Assembly (NCBI GenBank): GCA_029378245.1
Contig: JARKIF010000017.1
Span: 372,001-436,000 of the forward strand
Source: Roridomyces roridus
Lineage: Eukaryota; Basidiomycota; Agaricomycetes; Agaricales; Mycenaceae
DNA length: 64,000 nt
Direction of reading: 5' to 3'
Part shown: piece by piece, positions 1-10,444 of the stretch
Position numbering within the stretch: the first letter of the stretch is position 1
Layout of the letters: every line of letters starts with the position of its first letter
Made by a program: the position numbers and the translations under genes
The notes under the pieces: model-generated
Databases searched by the model: none
What the model was told of the DNA's origin: nothing
The model's input: only the letters and a program-made list of their open reading frames with translations

Positions 1-1197
1 CGGCATGCACTTTTTCGCCGCTCGCTGATTGGAAGACTCACCTCTCCGCTGTTCTCGCGGCGCTAAGAAGCGGTAAAAGCTGGCATTTCCGATACTTGTT
101 GGGATATCCGTCTTCGCCTCGAGGCGGGTGTGCCAGGCTGCCAGGTTTGCGTAGCGATCTCGACGGGGTGGCGTCATTCGACGGCGGGCCACATTCATCG
201 TTGGATCCTGCCTGCCAAGCGTGGAACAGCTGGTTTGATCGGGGTTCAAAATGTCTCAATTTGCAAATAGACTGAGGTAGCTCGGCAAATGGGACAACCC
301 ATTTGGGCTATAGAGCTGCTGGAGCAGCAGCAGGCAGGCACGGGAGTGGAACATGCGGCGGAGGTTTGGCAGTTGACATCGTCATGGTTGCCTGGGGACT
401 GAGCAGGCAGGCAGGCAAGTCCAGGGCCGACAATACTCATTATCCTGCCGTCCGTCTGCTTCTGTCGACTTACCCGGCGTTGACGGGACACGCCGCTCAG
501 GATCGGCCCACTCGGCGTTCAAGGGCTCGGTGACTCAACCTTTACAGATTCGACTCCTACCTAGTACTCCGGAGTCGGACTTGGTCTCTGGTCCCCCGTC
601 GCCTCCTAAGGACGCCCGATGCGAGACGTGAGACGTGAGACGTCGGATTCACGGTGGGTGGTTGGGTGTTGGTGGGAGAGTCGGGTCGCCAACCTTTTCC
701 GACGCCGATGCTTGTCGTTGTGTTCCGCGATTCCGCTGCACTGCCTCGAATGTTGAATGTAGCCATGATCAAGTTCACTACCGCCGCAGAATTATCATGT
801 ATGCACTGTAGCGGCGGTCGCCACATTGGACGATATGCTTTCAAGTTGTTCGTTGACTGACTGCCACTCGAGTGACGGGCGTCGGAGATGTGAAACGCTG
901 TGAAACAAATGCCACTTTAGCCGTACGTTCAAGTACGTATGGATGGATGTAGCACCCGCCGACGAATTAAGCGTCGACTCCACCTTCGTTTCGGAGGATA
1001 TTGAACTCGTTTCGTCTCTCCATCTCCGTCCACAATGTGGCTTATTAGATGAGTCCTTGGCACCTATCATTGTCGTGGAGACACGGGCGGGAATGGTCGG
1101 GAATGGGTAGACATTTAGGAATGGGCCGGAGACGCAGAGGAAGATCTTGAACGATCGCCGAAGCTGCCGAGAGGTGCCGGATCTCGGGGGAAAGTTA

Positions 1198-1385
1198 CTT
1201 ATCAAGGACAACTCTTGATGATTCTTAGTATGGTTCAACACTTTGGAAGTCCCCAGATCCACTGGCGGCAGTCATGGGCTTGCCGCATGAAATGCATCTT
1301 GGTCGCCGGGGGAGGGCTCGACTCCCGTCTCGAGCGCATGGCCCAGGTGTCTACAGGTTTTTTATCTTCAAAAAATCTTCACAAC
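1198..1385 (+). repeat. tRNA-like (SINE-like) repeat, copy 1
   Basis: Begins with ATCAAGGACAAC, shared with the copy at 1738. It carries a B-box-like core (GGGCTCGACTCCC, about 1305-1317) and a T6 run near 1358, which could act as a Pol III terminator. No full tRNA cloverleaf can be drawn, so it is read as a tRNA-derived dispersed repeat. This is inference from motif spacing. Confidence 0.4.
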
Positions 1386-1735
1386 GCAACGCAGATCTCA
1401 GCTTTCAGTTCATCGGGTGAATTTTTGCTCGAGAATGAATTCGTGCACGGGTGCCGAACCTGCCGAGAGATCAGAAGAAACACTATTTGATTTGGGTGTG
1501 GCCCAGGGTTGGGCTCAATACATCACGTCGTGGGTTCGATCCACGGCCGCATTTGTCCCTCACATTGACTATCAATTTTTTGACCTTTCCGAATCCCCTT
1601 CCAATCCAAATGCAAACCTAATGGAATCGTGATTTGTGATTTGATTCACGCCTGGTGCCTTTTAATCAAGAAGTACCCGTGCTTTTGACCCCGGTGCCGA
1701 AGCCGCCGAACCATGCCGGTCAGGGTCTGCCACTG

Positions 1736-1905
1736 GGATCAAGGACAACATCTGCTGATGGATGAACATCCTTAGTCTCGCCCCTGAGATATGAAGTGCC
1801 CAGGTTCTGCAAGTCGATGGACTTCCCCAAGAATCTCATGGCTGGCTGTATGGATCGCGTTGGGTTCGATTCCCCACGGTTGAACTTGAACCGGCCATTT
1901 TTTGT
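1736..1905 (+). repeat. tRNA-like (SINE-like) repeat, copy 2
   Basis: Shares the ATCAAGGACAAC start and the following CTGATGGATGA/CTTGATGATT-type stretch with the copy at 1198. A good B-box (GGTTCGATTCC at 1863-1873) is followed by a T6 run near 1899. Probably a second, diverged copy of the same tRNA-derived repeat. Confidence 0.4.
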
Positions 1906-2883
1906 GGTCTTTCTCTCTCCAAGTCTCTTTGTGCCATCGTTCCCGTAGCCTTCGGTTGACTCGTGCTTTTTCTCCGCCGCGGGATAGAGAGATGTGATCA
2001 ATCGTCGGAATCAGGATTCAGAAGCGGCTGTTGCTTGAGATCGCTAGTTCTCTCTAAGCTTCGTACCGTCATTGTGATTCGCTTTGGGTTCAATTCCATG
2101 TTTCACATAAGTACCAATGGCTGAAAATCGGGTTTATTTTATTTTATAATTTGGCCTAGTTTCCCTCCAGCACGAATTGGTGCAGACGCAATTTCTGGGC
2201 CAGATCTCCCCGCTACCTGCGTCCGTCCTACGCATGAGCTTGTAGTGCATAATTAGTTGGCAAGGTAAAGGAATCAAGCATGTAGTAGCTGTAGCTCGGC
2301 TGTCAACGTTTCACGGGCAACACCCAGTGAGCTCATGAGCAACACCGACATCAGCAGTCAGTCTCCTTGAACTACAAACCATCGTATTTACTACTTTAGT
2401 TTAGGTGTTTCAGTACAGTAATGTATGTATCTGTGTGTCGACGACAAGTCCACAACAAGTCGACGAATTTCAAATTGTACTTTATGGTATAATGCCGCTG
2501 CGGTATCAAAGCAAGGTAACGGTAGCAAGGGGGAGTCCAAAGCTCGATGTCCGAAGGAAGTAAAGGAGGGAGGCTAGCTCAAAGTCCAGAGTTCGTCGGC
2601 GAAAGGAAACCCAAGCCAGGCAGGTCCGAAGAACAAGTGGTATGTATGCACTGCAGTAGCGAAGGAATGGATGAATGAACGAGTCCAGTCCAGATCAAAT
2701 CAAGGTCGAGTCGGCGCCCCCCTCCCCGTCCCTGACAACTTGGGCGACGGCGAGCGCGACATGGACCGGGAGAGCCGGACCTCCGCGACGGACGCAGACA
2801 CCGACGAGGATTCCGGAAGGATGTATCCCAGGCGACGGCGGCGAGGGGGTGAAGATGGACGAACTCGGGATCTATTGCAGGGG

Positions 2884-3224
2884 TCAGCCAACCCGTCCTT
2901 GACGACGATGAAGAGAACACGACACGCACTCTTCGAATAGGGTCGGCGGCAGCGCGAACAGCGGGAGCTGGGGCAACGAGATCGGGTGGACGTTCTCACT
3001 GTCAACTCTCGAGCAACTGTCGTCGTCCGCGATGCTCGGTGCTGTGTCCGAGTTGACGATAAACGCAAGTGAGGCCTTCGCTATGGTTACATCGGAACGC
3101 TAAGTCCACAATCTCGAGATGGATGGATAGATAAAAATACTTACGTATGCGGGGAGAAGGCCGGACTAGTCGGGCGGGGTCAGTTACTAGCGAATTTAAA
3201 TGAGCTAAGCACACGCACCAGCAT
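2884..3224 (-). CDS. small hypothetical protein, three exons (candidate)
   Basis: I do not recognise this gene. A two-codon first exon (ATG CTG, 3219-3224) ends at a GTGCGT donor. A 21-nt micro-exon follows, ending at a strong GTAAGT donor, and then a long exon that stays open to a TGA at 2884-2886. The product is about 80 residues and begins MLSGLLPAYRSDVTIAKAS; it has a hydrophobic/Asp-rich first half and a Cys pair near the C-terminus. A TATA-like CTATATAC sits upstream near 3460 on the same strand. Three consistent splice signals and an uninterrupted frame favour a real gene, but the two- and seven-codon exons are unusual and no homology is claimed. The upstream open frame (3230-3638) could be 5' UTR. 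Confidence 0.35.
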
Positions 3225-4425
3225 TCGCCACACGCTGCTCCTGCAGTACGAGTTTAGTGCTGTCTGTCGCCGGGGTGATTCTGCGACTGATAGATCTGTG
3301 GCGGGTGAGCGACGGGCGGTGCTTGTAAGACAGTGGGCGCGCACCTCATGCGATGTTGGCTTCGAATAATACAGGGCCGCCGGGAGGAGAAAGTGGGTAT
3401 GGTGCGTGCGTGGCGGGTATTTCTTCTGGATCTGTGGTCCGAAACTCAGTCTCTGTATATAGGGCGCAGAGAAGAACGTGAGACTGACCCACGGACCGGG
3501 AATTTGAGAGTGGTGGCAGCGCGAGGAAGAGGCATCACAGAGAAGAACGAGCGGAGGGGGAGTGTGGGGTGCAGAAAAAATAATTGGGGATGGACAGACT
3601 TTTATATCGGAAACTGGATACGGTAACCGTCGCATCAAATCACCAGCCCAAACGGCAGCGCCACGTCTGGTGCCTTGACGGCGCCCACTTGGTTATAAAG
3701 CCGACCATTACCATCACCACAACCGGCCAATGGAATCTGGATTGAGAGAAAGGTTCGATAGAAACGGTGGTATCGGCGTCGTCACCCGCAACGCTGGTTG
3801 TCGTCTGTTGTCGTCCATAGTTTTTTGCCTTGGTGCCGGTGCTGGGATGTACGGGTAGTCAGGCGAAACATTGCAATTGAGAGTTGCCCAGCAGAACTAC
3901 CCAACGGTTGACTGTGAGCTGCCCCAGCAACGTCGGAATCATCTGACTTGCGATCGCAAAAGCCGCCCGCGTTGGTGCCAGCTAGGCGACCGTTACATAC
4001 CAGAAAGTGGTGCCATTTCTGTAAGCTGACAGAACGCTATAGAACGCGGATCGCCGTGACGCCGTCTCACACGCGCGTCGTAGGGAGGATAACTCCCTGC
4101 AGAATTCGGAGGCTGTTGCGGAGCCGAGGCGTCGGTGTTGATTAATTGGCGACCAGTGATGCGCCAAGGGAACTTGCGGTTATCGTGCAGGCAGAAGAGA
4201 TGAAGGGCTGCAGTGACCGACTCGACGGCAGACCTGGGAGAGAGCGGAAGAGAAGATCAGCCAATTGTTTAGGTAAGCGGCCAACAAAGGCATCTTGTCT
4301 TCTCCCGGCACCACGGCGCACGGTCATCGCGGTCGTTTGGTCCCGCCCCAAGTTCTCGCTTCATTGTCATTCAATTGATTCGAAAAATGTCCATGCAATA
4401 TCCCGCAGCTAGACTACGGTATCAA
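3225..4425. other. intergenic region
   Basis: No gene supported. It contains a TATA-like element near 3460 (minus strand), probably the promoter of the small gene at 2884-3224, and one copy of a dispersed repeat (4246-4325). Confidence 0.45.
4246..4325. repeat. dispersed ~80-bp repeat, copy 1
   Basis: Nearly the same sequence occurs at 10051-10135: a GAAGAGAAG start, then GTAAGCGGC(C/A)AACAAAGG and CATCTTGTCTTCTCCCG, then CGGCGCACG. Both copies lie outside recognised coding exons. On the minus strand both copies contain an open stretch with GEDKMPL in common, so a shared ancient coding fragment is possible. Confidence 0.55.
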
Positions 4426-6463
4426 TTACTTGGCAAACGCAGCTTGCAGGAGTCGATCAAAAACTGGGGTACCAACACCCGCTGCGAAGCGAGCACAATC
4501 AGGGTTAGTGAATCTTGAGAACAAGAATAGTCCTCACTAAGCGGATCCCATCCCTTCACTGCATCAAAGGCAACCGACGACTCAGGACAAAGGTCACCAG
4601 AATTATGTCCCGCAGTAATATCCGTAAACGCATCCGCATGCTTGTAAATCCACGGATTAAGGAACCCCAGAGGCTGCTCCCGAGCGCCAAGCAGCCGGTC
4701 GTTAACAAGCGCAATTATCGACGCAAACGTTGGCGAAGAAAGGCTCGTCCCTCCGACCTTGCTGTGCACGCCCTGGGATACGTAGGCGAAGTTGTTGGCT
4801 TGAATAGCGACGTCGGGATACCCACGACCGGTTGTGTTGAACGTCCCGGGAAAGTCCTTGGGTAGTTCGGCGAGGAAACTCTCGACTGCTTGTTCTTGGT
4901 ATGAAGGTCTGGGGAAGACGTCGGAGAAGCCCCCGCTGGTAAGGTTCATTGCGATTTCTGGCCCGAATCCGATGGTGGCACCAACGGTGGTTACCCATGG
5001 GCAAGATGCAGGGAAGGCCTATTCGGTCGAGAATTACTAGAAGGTCAAGTACAATCACTGTGTTGAACGCACCGGAACGAACGTCGTCGTGTTGCACAAC
5101 GAGAGATCGTCATCGCTTCCATGTACACCGCCCTGATAAAAATGAATGTAAGTGACTGAACGAATGGTGAGAGCGCGTACTGACATCACCAGATGAAAAC
5201 AATACAGAGATCCCTCGGGCACTCAGACTGGCGAGTCCATTGCAGACGGACGTCGCAAGGGCAACCCCGACGTCCGTCTCTGCGACTCCAAAACTCGAAG
5301 TCATTGTAGAAGGCGGATTGTCCATGCCCGCGACGAAAGATATCTGGTCCAAAATGGCGGTGGCGAGCGAGGACAGGGATTCATCCCCACCGACGGACAA
5401 GAAGTCTACGGGGACTCCCGTTGCGACTCCTGAGATGTTCAATCATTATGAGACGCAACTTGGTGTCTGAACGAGCGACTCACCGACGGTATACTGTACG
5501 TCGATATCCGCCTCCAGAGTAAGATCATCGAAGGTCCCGTCGCTAACAAAGCTGGAATTGTCAATTCGAGTCAAGTTGAAGCTCGTATTCTTCGGAATAT
5601 CCGGTCGGAACTCGCCCAAAAAGTCCTACAGAAGGCTCCGTCAGTGCCTCAGAGTCACTTGTATGTTAGCGCACGGAAAGGGACTCTTGTGAGGGCGAGC
5701 GGCCTACAAAGCCCGTCACAAGGATTCGAGTGTCCGTCCGAGCTGAGGCCGCGGTCGAAGGAATACCTTATAGCGCCTGCAAGCAGGCCGGAGTCATCTC
5801 GCCATTGGGATCACTCGTGTTGCACGAGGCAGATGGGTGTTGGTCCCTTTTCCCGAAACTGGGTTGACGTTGAACGGCCATTTGAGGGGTGATAATGGAA
5901 AAGTCAGTGCCGGGATGAATCGCGTCCACATGCCCGACGAGCTCCGATGGAAGGGAAATCGCCAGCGTGCGGGTGAGGGGTTCGGCCAGCGAGGGATGGG
6001 AGAATCGCTGGTATTGCGCACGGAAGAGGGTGTTGGCCTGGAAAACCGACATGTTGACAGAAACCCAGTTGCCCTGAGGCGAGGTCGATGTGGCACTCAG
6101 TCCGTTGGCGGAGGTAAAGTTTTCAAACGCAGCCAGGGTCTCGGACGAGGGCTTGACGAATTCTTTGACCTAATGCTCGTCAGTTCAATACAACGCAGAA
6201 AAGAATCCGCGTACCTCATCTGCCGACAGCCATTGTCTGAACGCTGCATTCCCCGGAGTCGACCTCGCCGTCAACGTATCGTGTAGACCAGAAATATTGT
6301 TCCCCGCCAGGGCGAAGCGCAGAGTGAGTTGGTCGCTGTCCAGAGCGGCGCCTTCAGAGATGATCCCGGCAGGAGCTGCTGAGCGACTGTCGTGAGGAGT
6401 GAACGAGCCCGCTGAAACCAGGGCAGCGAGAGCAAGAAGGTGAAAGATTTTGAGGAATGACAT
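4426..6463 (-). pseudogene. sedolisin-type (S53) tripeptidyl peptidase, one nonsense codon
   Basis: Secreted acid serine-carboxyl peptidase that removes tripeptides or cleaves proteins at low pH (family knowledge). The start ATG at 6461-6463 opens a clear signal peptide (MSFLKIFHLLALAALVSAGS). Next come a pro-kumamolisin-like propeptide and the catalytic domain. The Glu/Asp pair lies in LEADIDVQYTVG, the oxyanion-hole Asp in LFSSGD and the nucleophile Ser in GGTSLSSPTFASI. The gene is spread over about seven exons with good GT-AG introns and ends GVGTPVFDRLL...AFAK. The conserved segment CLQALYGIP at the propeptide/catalytic boundary reads CLQAL-TAA-GIP: the Tyr codon is TAA (5768-5770). All other catalytic residues are intact, so the lesion is young, or the site is a sequencing error. 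A TATA-like TTATATTT lies about 70 bp upstream. Confidence 0.85.
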
Positions 6464-7209
6464 GCCAATCCAGTCTGCCCCGTGTGCCATTGATAAAGGA
6501 CAACCGATCCTGTGAACAATCATCTCGGCCGGAAATATAAGCTGCGCAGGCAAATTTAAACCACTACCTCAATGTAGGCGATGTCGCGTTGACACGAACG
6601 CCACGAGCGAGGAAACAACTTGTGATTGAATTGAATCAGGAATCGCAAACTTGTTTGATTGAGAAAGTGTGTGGCGACTACGCTGAATCCATTCCTTTAG
6701 CTTTGCGAGTGGTGAGAGGCTCGATACTATAAGGAATGCGCACCGCAGGTAAGTTCAGGTGGGAAAACGACATCATACATTGTGGGAATCGTACCTGCGG
6801 ACTGCGCCTGAGGCAGTCCAACGGGATATGAACCCGTAAATCTTCGTCATGAGTATGCGGGTTCACCCGCGAGTCATCGGAAGCAATAAAATCTGGGAGG
6901 CCGAAATGCAACCGATATCTGAGGCAAGCAAGGGTGAGCGAGGCGAAGGAAGATGACAGATGTGCTCCAAGTATCCATGGGGATAGCACTTGCCATAAAC
7001 CCACTCACGCACAGTAGCAGAAGCCATGTCTTCTTTGAATTGGAACGGACCTCGTTGGAGGAGCTGAGGGCGGTCCCGCTCGTTGCTTGCGGCTTGCCGG
7101 TCCCGTCAGGTTTAGGGCATAAGATTTGCGAGAAGCAAGTGATAGATTGTCGAGACTGCCCCAGATGAGGCGTGCGCAGTATACATAGCAAGCCGTGAAG
7201 AACATGACC
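6464..7209. other. intergenic region
   Basis: No gene, RNA or repeat structure recognised between the peptidase and the F-box-like gene. Open frames on both strands lack family motifs. Confidence 0.4.
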
Positions 7210-8138
7210 TCATGTTTCGTCCTCTGGAATAATCCAATAACGAGACTCTACGGAACAGTTCAAATTGAGCAAGTTAAGAGAGGGTGGCGACGAACTGGGT
7301 TCAATCTCTCCGCGCCGTCTCCGATCGACGAACATTTGGGCGCGCGCCGAGAAATCTATGCCTCCCCGTGCTCCTCGTACCCAGTCCACGATGTACTCCC
7401 CGTTTGCCAGCACTGGCATGAGCACACAGCGGTCATCGTCGACTGGAGGCATGTCTCCAAACCGTTCCGACCTCCCGCGATCTAGATCCATAAGAACCAG
7501 ACCAGCAAGCTTCTGCAGGTGCCGAGCATTGGCATAATTTGGCTGAGGACGACGGTGGAGATGGATATCGACACATGAGTGAGAGCAGGAAGCAATTCGA
7601 GGCCGAGTAAAAGGGATGGATCCAACGCGAGATCCAAGAAATCCAGATGGGTAAGGGATGAGGAAACGGGAAATGTAAGATCTATGGTGCCCATCGTTGT
7701 CTGCGAGATGGAGAACCGTGAGAGTAGCGCCAGGGGCTTGATATACTGGTTGGTCCATGAATTCACTGGGCTGTAGAGTAGTGAAAGGGACCGCAGTTCG
7801 ACGGCCAATTTCAGAAGCCCCTCGAGGACGGCGGCGGCGTCTTCGTCGTCGAGGGCGAGATCGACCAAGACGTGGTGGACGTTTTTCCGGAAGAACTCGG
7901 CGGGCGCGGAGTGGGATGAGAATCGAGTCCTTGGTTGAGGAGTTCAATGGTATGACTCTGTAAAGTAGAGGCTCCATCCTGCAGATGTCAAGTTGGGCTG
8001 TCGCAGCATGGGCTCGTGTACATACCACTCAAGGACCCGATGTGCGACGAGGAGGAGACGTGGAATCGTCTTTGGATGCAGCAACGCCAAAGTGAGGAAG
8101 ATCTCTCTCTCTAACTCGAGCGGGAAGCAGGGCTCCAC
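7210..8138 (-). pseudogene. F-box-like/LRR family A member, frameshifted
   Basis: Member of a repeated family in this window (others at 34297, 37838, 54053, 55012). The N-terminal exon reads CFPLELEREIF...LLLVAHRVLEW. A 47-bp intron (7979-8025) sits exactly where the paralogues have theirs, after the Glu-Trp pair. Exon 2 starts MEPLLYRVI and ends with the family tail GGIDFSARAQMFVDRRRRGEIE. The frame shifts near 7910 (about 5 bp missing before AEFFRKNV relative to paralogues) and shifts back near 7485, where CTGGT is tandemly duplicated. No ATG is present at the expected start; the first in-frame candidate is GTG at 8136-8138. About 129 codons between the two lesions remain open, so decay is recent. 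Function is unknown; F-box-like proteins usually select substrates for SCF ubiquitin ligases. Confidence 0.7.
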
Positions 8139-8479
8139 GATTCGAAGATGACGGTGAAGAGCAAGAGTGCTTGATCACTGCCAATGGCAGTGTCCCGGAT
8201 CAGTCTGTGCCGTGATGCCGTGATGCTTGATGTTGGGATCTGAAAGCTGACTCCGGTCCGCGGTTCGAGCCAAAAGTCACCGGCATGCGTGTAATCAGAG
8301 GTCGGTGTACGTATAGCTCAAGACTTGTAATTCCTCTGGAAACTTGAAGGGTATATGTCCTTGCTCGTAGCCTCGTACTTGTTGGCTCGGTGACACCAAG
8401 AAAGTTGTAAACTTGCATACAATAAGTAGAACAAAACAGGGCGTAATTACTCCCTCAATTCGGCCTCGGAGCAACGACT

Positions 8480-9985
8480 TCACCACTCGCCTACAAGGTC
8501 CTCACTTTCCTGCACGGTCAGCACCTCGATATCGAGACCCAGAATGTCCGGCGCCTGTAACTTCTCCCCTACTCTGCGTTCCTGAGCTTGGGTTTGACAG
8601 AGGAAACCGACGGTGAGCCAATCGTCCGATGTCGTACGCGACTTTATCATGCCAAGAAGTGGTTCGAGCGTCGCTTCACCGTCCCAAGTCCACCCGAGGA
8701 ATCTGAGATCAGGGCAGAGGTCGCGGTTAGGATCGGTCACGGTCAAGCTATCCAGCCAGACGGGTTTCAACTCGTCGAATGTCGACGAATCGGGCTCGAG
8801 AGGGATATAAATGAGTGTTTCGAGATTGGGGCACGCTTGGAGAACGCCGGGAACAGTATCCGGGTTGAAACTGTACGTATCCTGGATGACGAGCTTTGTC
8901 AGGGTCTCGGAGCGTTTGGCAAACGGAACAAGAGAATCCAATTCCCCCGTAATTTGTACTTCCTGAAGGGACGGTGCCGAGAGATGGTTTAGAAAGTCTC
9001 GTTCTTCGCTGACTCCAATACGAAGCAAGCGTAAATGGAGCAGTGTGACCATTCTACTGGCGTCGGCAGACGATCGGAAACATGAATCCGGAAAGCTGAG
9101 GGAGCATTCGATGAGGTTGCGAGCAGCAGACAAGATGTCAAGCTGTGTGTCTTTGCTGAATGTGCCTTCGTAGTAGGCTATTTGTGCCCATGGGAGGTTG
9201 AAACGTGGCCCACATAAGCAGTTTCGGTTGGTGAGGAAAACCTGCTGTAGCGCTGGAGCTACGGAAAGGAAATCACATTGTTCCTCATACTCTCCGTTGT
9301 ATAACCCGCAATCGACGGATATATCAAACGTCCGCAACTGATCTATCCGACCTCGAACATTCTTGAAGCGATGGAGGACGTTCGTCACGGCGCTTTCCTC
9401 CTTGATGGAGACATTCAAGGTTCTCCACCGATGAGAATGCGACATGAGTTGGTCGAGCAAAGCCAGTTCAGCCGTATCCCCGTGCCAGAAGTCGATCGAC
9501 ACATCGAGTGGGGCGCTGGAAGCTCGGAGAAGTTGAGATTGGATCATGGACATGGGGTAGGTGTGTTGAATTCGAAGGGGCACTTTAGACCTTGGACGCG
9601 CAATTTCGACAAAGTTCCAAAGAAGAGGGCTGCAGAGCGCCACCTCTCTCCAGGATCGGCATATATGACCCAGGATCCAAGGAGGACAGGGTATCTCGTT
9701 GCCTCGCACTTCGCGGGCGAATGAAACAAAGAGGAAGATCTCGCGCCACACGTCTGCGGGAACGCGACGAGCGGGCGATAGCACGGCGACGTGTTCTCGA
9801 ATGCTCTCCAAGGTGGCATCGCGGCGCAATACAATCTGCTCGATATGAGCGTTGAGGGCATCCAGAGTCGACTGCTCTTGAGATAGGAAGTCCCGAATCG
9901 ACGGAAGCTCTGCGTCGAGAGGAGGCTCGTTGCTTGTGAGGAGGCCAGGTCTACACGGTGAGGACGGAGAGGCAGTCAAGTCCAT
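8480..9985 (-). CDS. F-box-like protein with N-terminal coiled coil, 501 aa
   Basis: Single-exon gene, ATG at 9983-9985. About 70 residues with a helical, coiled-coil-like segment (SIRDFLSQEQSTLDALNAHI) come before an F-box core (ARRVPADVWREIFLFVS, about residues 73-88) and a CRSWREVALCSPLLW motif. The rest is LRR-like. This arrangement is typical of the large agaricomycete F-box family, thought to recruit targets to SCF E3 ligases; the target here is unknown. It differs from family A, which lacks the coiled coil and has a conserved intron. No lesion is seen. Confidence 0.85.
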   Translation of the reverse strand: MDLTASPSSPCRPGLLTSNEPPLDAELPSIRDFLSQEQSTLDALNAHIEQIVLRRDATLESIREHVAVLSPARRVPADVWREIFLFVSFAREVRGNEIPCPPWILGHICRSWREVALCSPLLWNFVEIARPRSKVPLRIQHTYPMSMIQSQLLRASSAPLDVSIDFWHGDTAELALLDQLMSHSHRWRTLNVSIKEESAVTNVLHRFKNVRGRIDQLRTFDISVDCGLYNGEYEEQCDFLSVAPALQQVFLTNRNCLCGPRFNLPWAQIAYYEGTFSKDTQLDILSAARNLIECSLSFPDSCFRSSADASRMVTLLHLRLLRIGVSEERDFLNHLSAPSLQEVQITGELDSLVPFAKRSETLTKLVIQDTYSFNPDTVPGVLQACPNLETLIYIPLEPDSSTFDELKPVWLDSLTVTDPNRDLCPDLRFLGWTWDGEATLEPLLGMIKSRTTSDDWLTVGFLCQTQAQERRVGEKLQAPDILGLDIEVLTVQESEDLVGEW

Positions 9986-10050
9986 CTTGAACAGGACTTC
10001 AGTTTGAGAGTCAAAGCACGAAACCAGACGTCACCCACTGTAGCGGATGG

Positions 10051-10135
10051 TGGAAGAGAAGGGCCAAATTTGTTATGTAAGCGGCAAACAAAGGCATCTT
10101 GTCTTCTCCCGCCACCAACCCGCCACCGCGGCGCA
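10051..10135. repeat. dispersed ~80-bp repeat, copy 2
   Basis: Second copy of the repeat at 4246-4325, sharing a GAAGAGAAG start and the GTAAGCGGC / CATCTTGTCTTCTCCCG core. It contains a short insertion (CCAACCCGC) relative to copy 1. It lies upstream of the F-box gene at 8480-9985. Confidence 0.55.
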
Positions 10136-10388
10136 CGCCATTCACAAACCACAAATCTTCCGATTTCTGTCTTCGGGTCCATGTGTCTGCGACTCCCCCT
10201 CGACGCGCGTCATTGAGTGGAAACAGCCGTCCGATGGGTGAGTCTCAAGTCTCTGCACTCCGCATCCGAGCCTCGACGCAAGTGGGACGTGAGTAGGGGA
10301 TCAATTCCGCGCCACCGACATCCTAGAATTCCATCTGTTCTCGGTGAATCTCCGCGCACGTCAGCTGGACCTATTGAATAGTGAGCCC

Positions 10389-10399
10389 TCCGTATATAC
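10389..10399 (+). promoter_or_regulatory. TATA-like element of the amidohydrolase gene
   Basis: CGTATATACC lies about 50 bp upstream of the proposed ATG at 10445, a plausible core promoter position. Confidence 0.4.
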
Positions 10400-10444
10400 C
10401 CACATGGAGCTTTGCTTGTCAAGACCGAATCCCTTCCTCCCACC

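Larger units (their letters stand above)
1..2560. other. non-coding, repeat-rich left end
   Basis: I find no convincing gene here. Short open frames on both strands show no family motif and no consistent splice pattern. The stretch holds several tRNA-like modules, each with a Pol III B-box-like core (GGTTCGAnnCC and variants at about 1309, 1533, 1863 and 2087) followed within about 25-60 bp by a run of T. Two of them (from about 1200 and 1738) share an ATCAAGGACAAC start and so look like diverged copies of one repeat. Confidence 0.5.

Noticed and set aside
795..1262. 155-codon open frame on the minus strand
   Set aside because: No family motif, no plausible start context, and it crosses a region of tRNA-like repeats; judged a chance frame.
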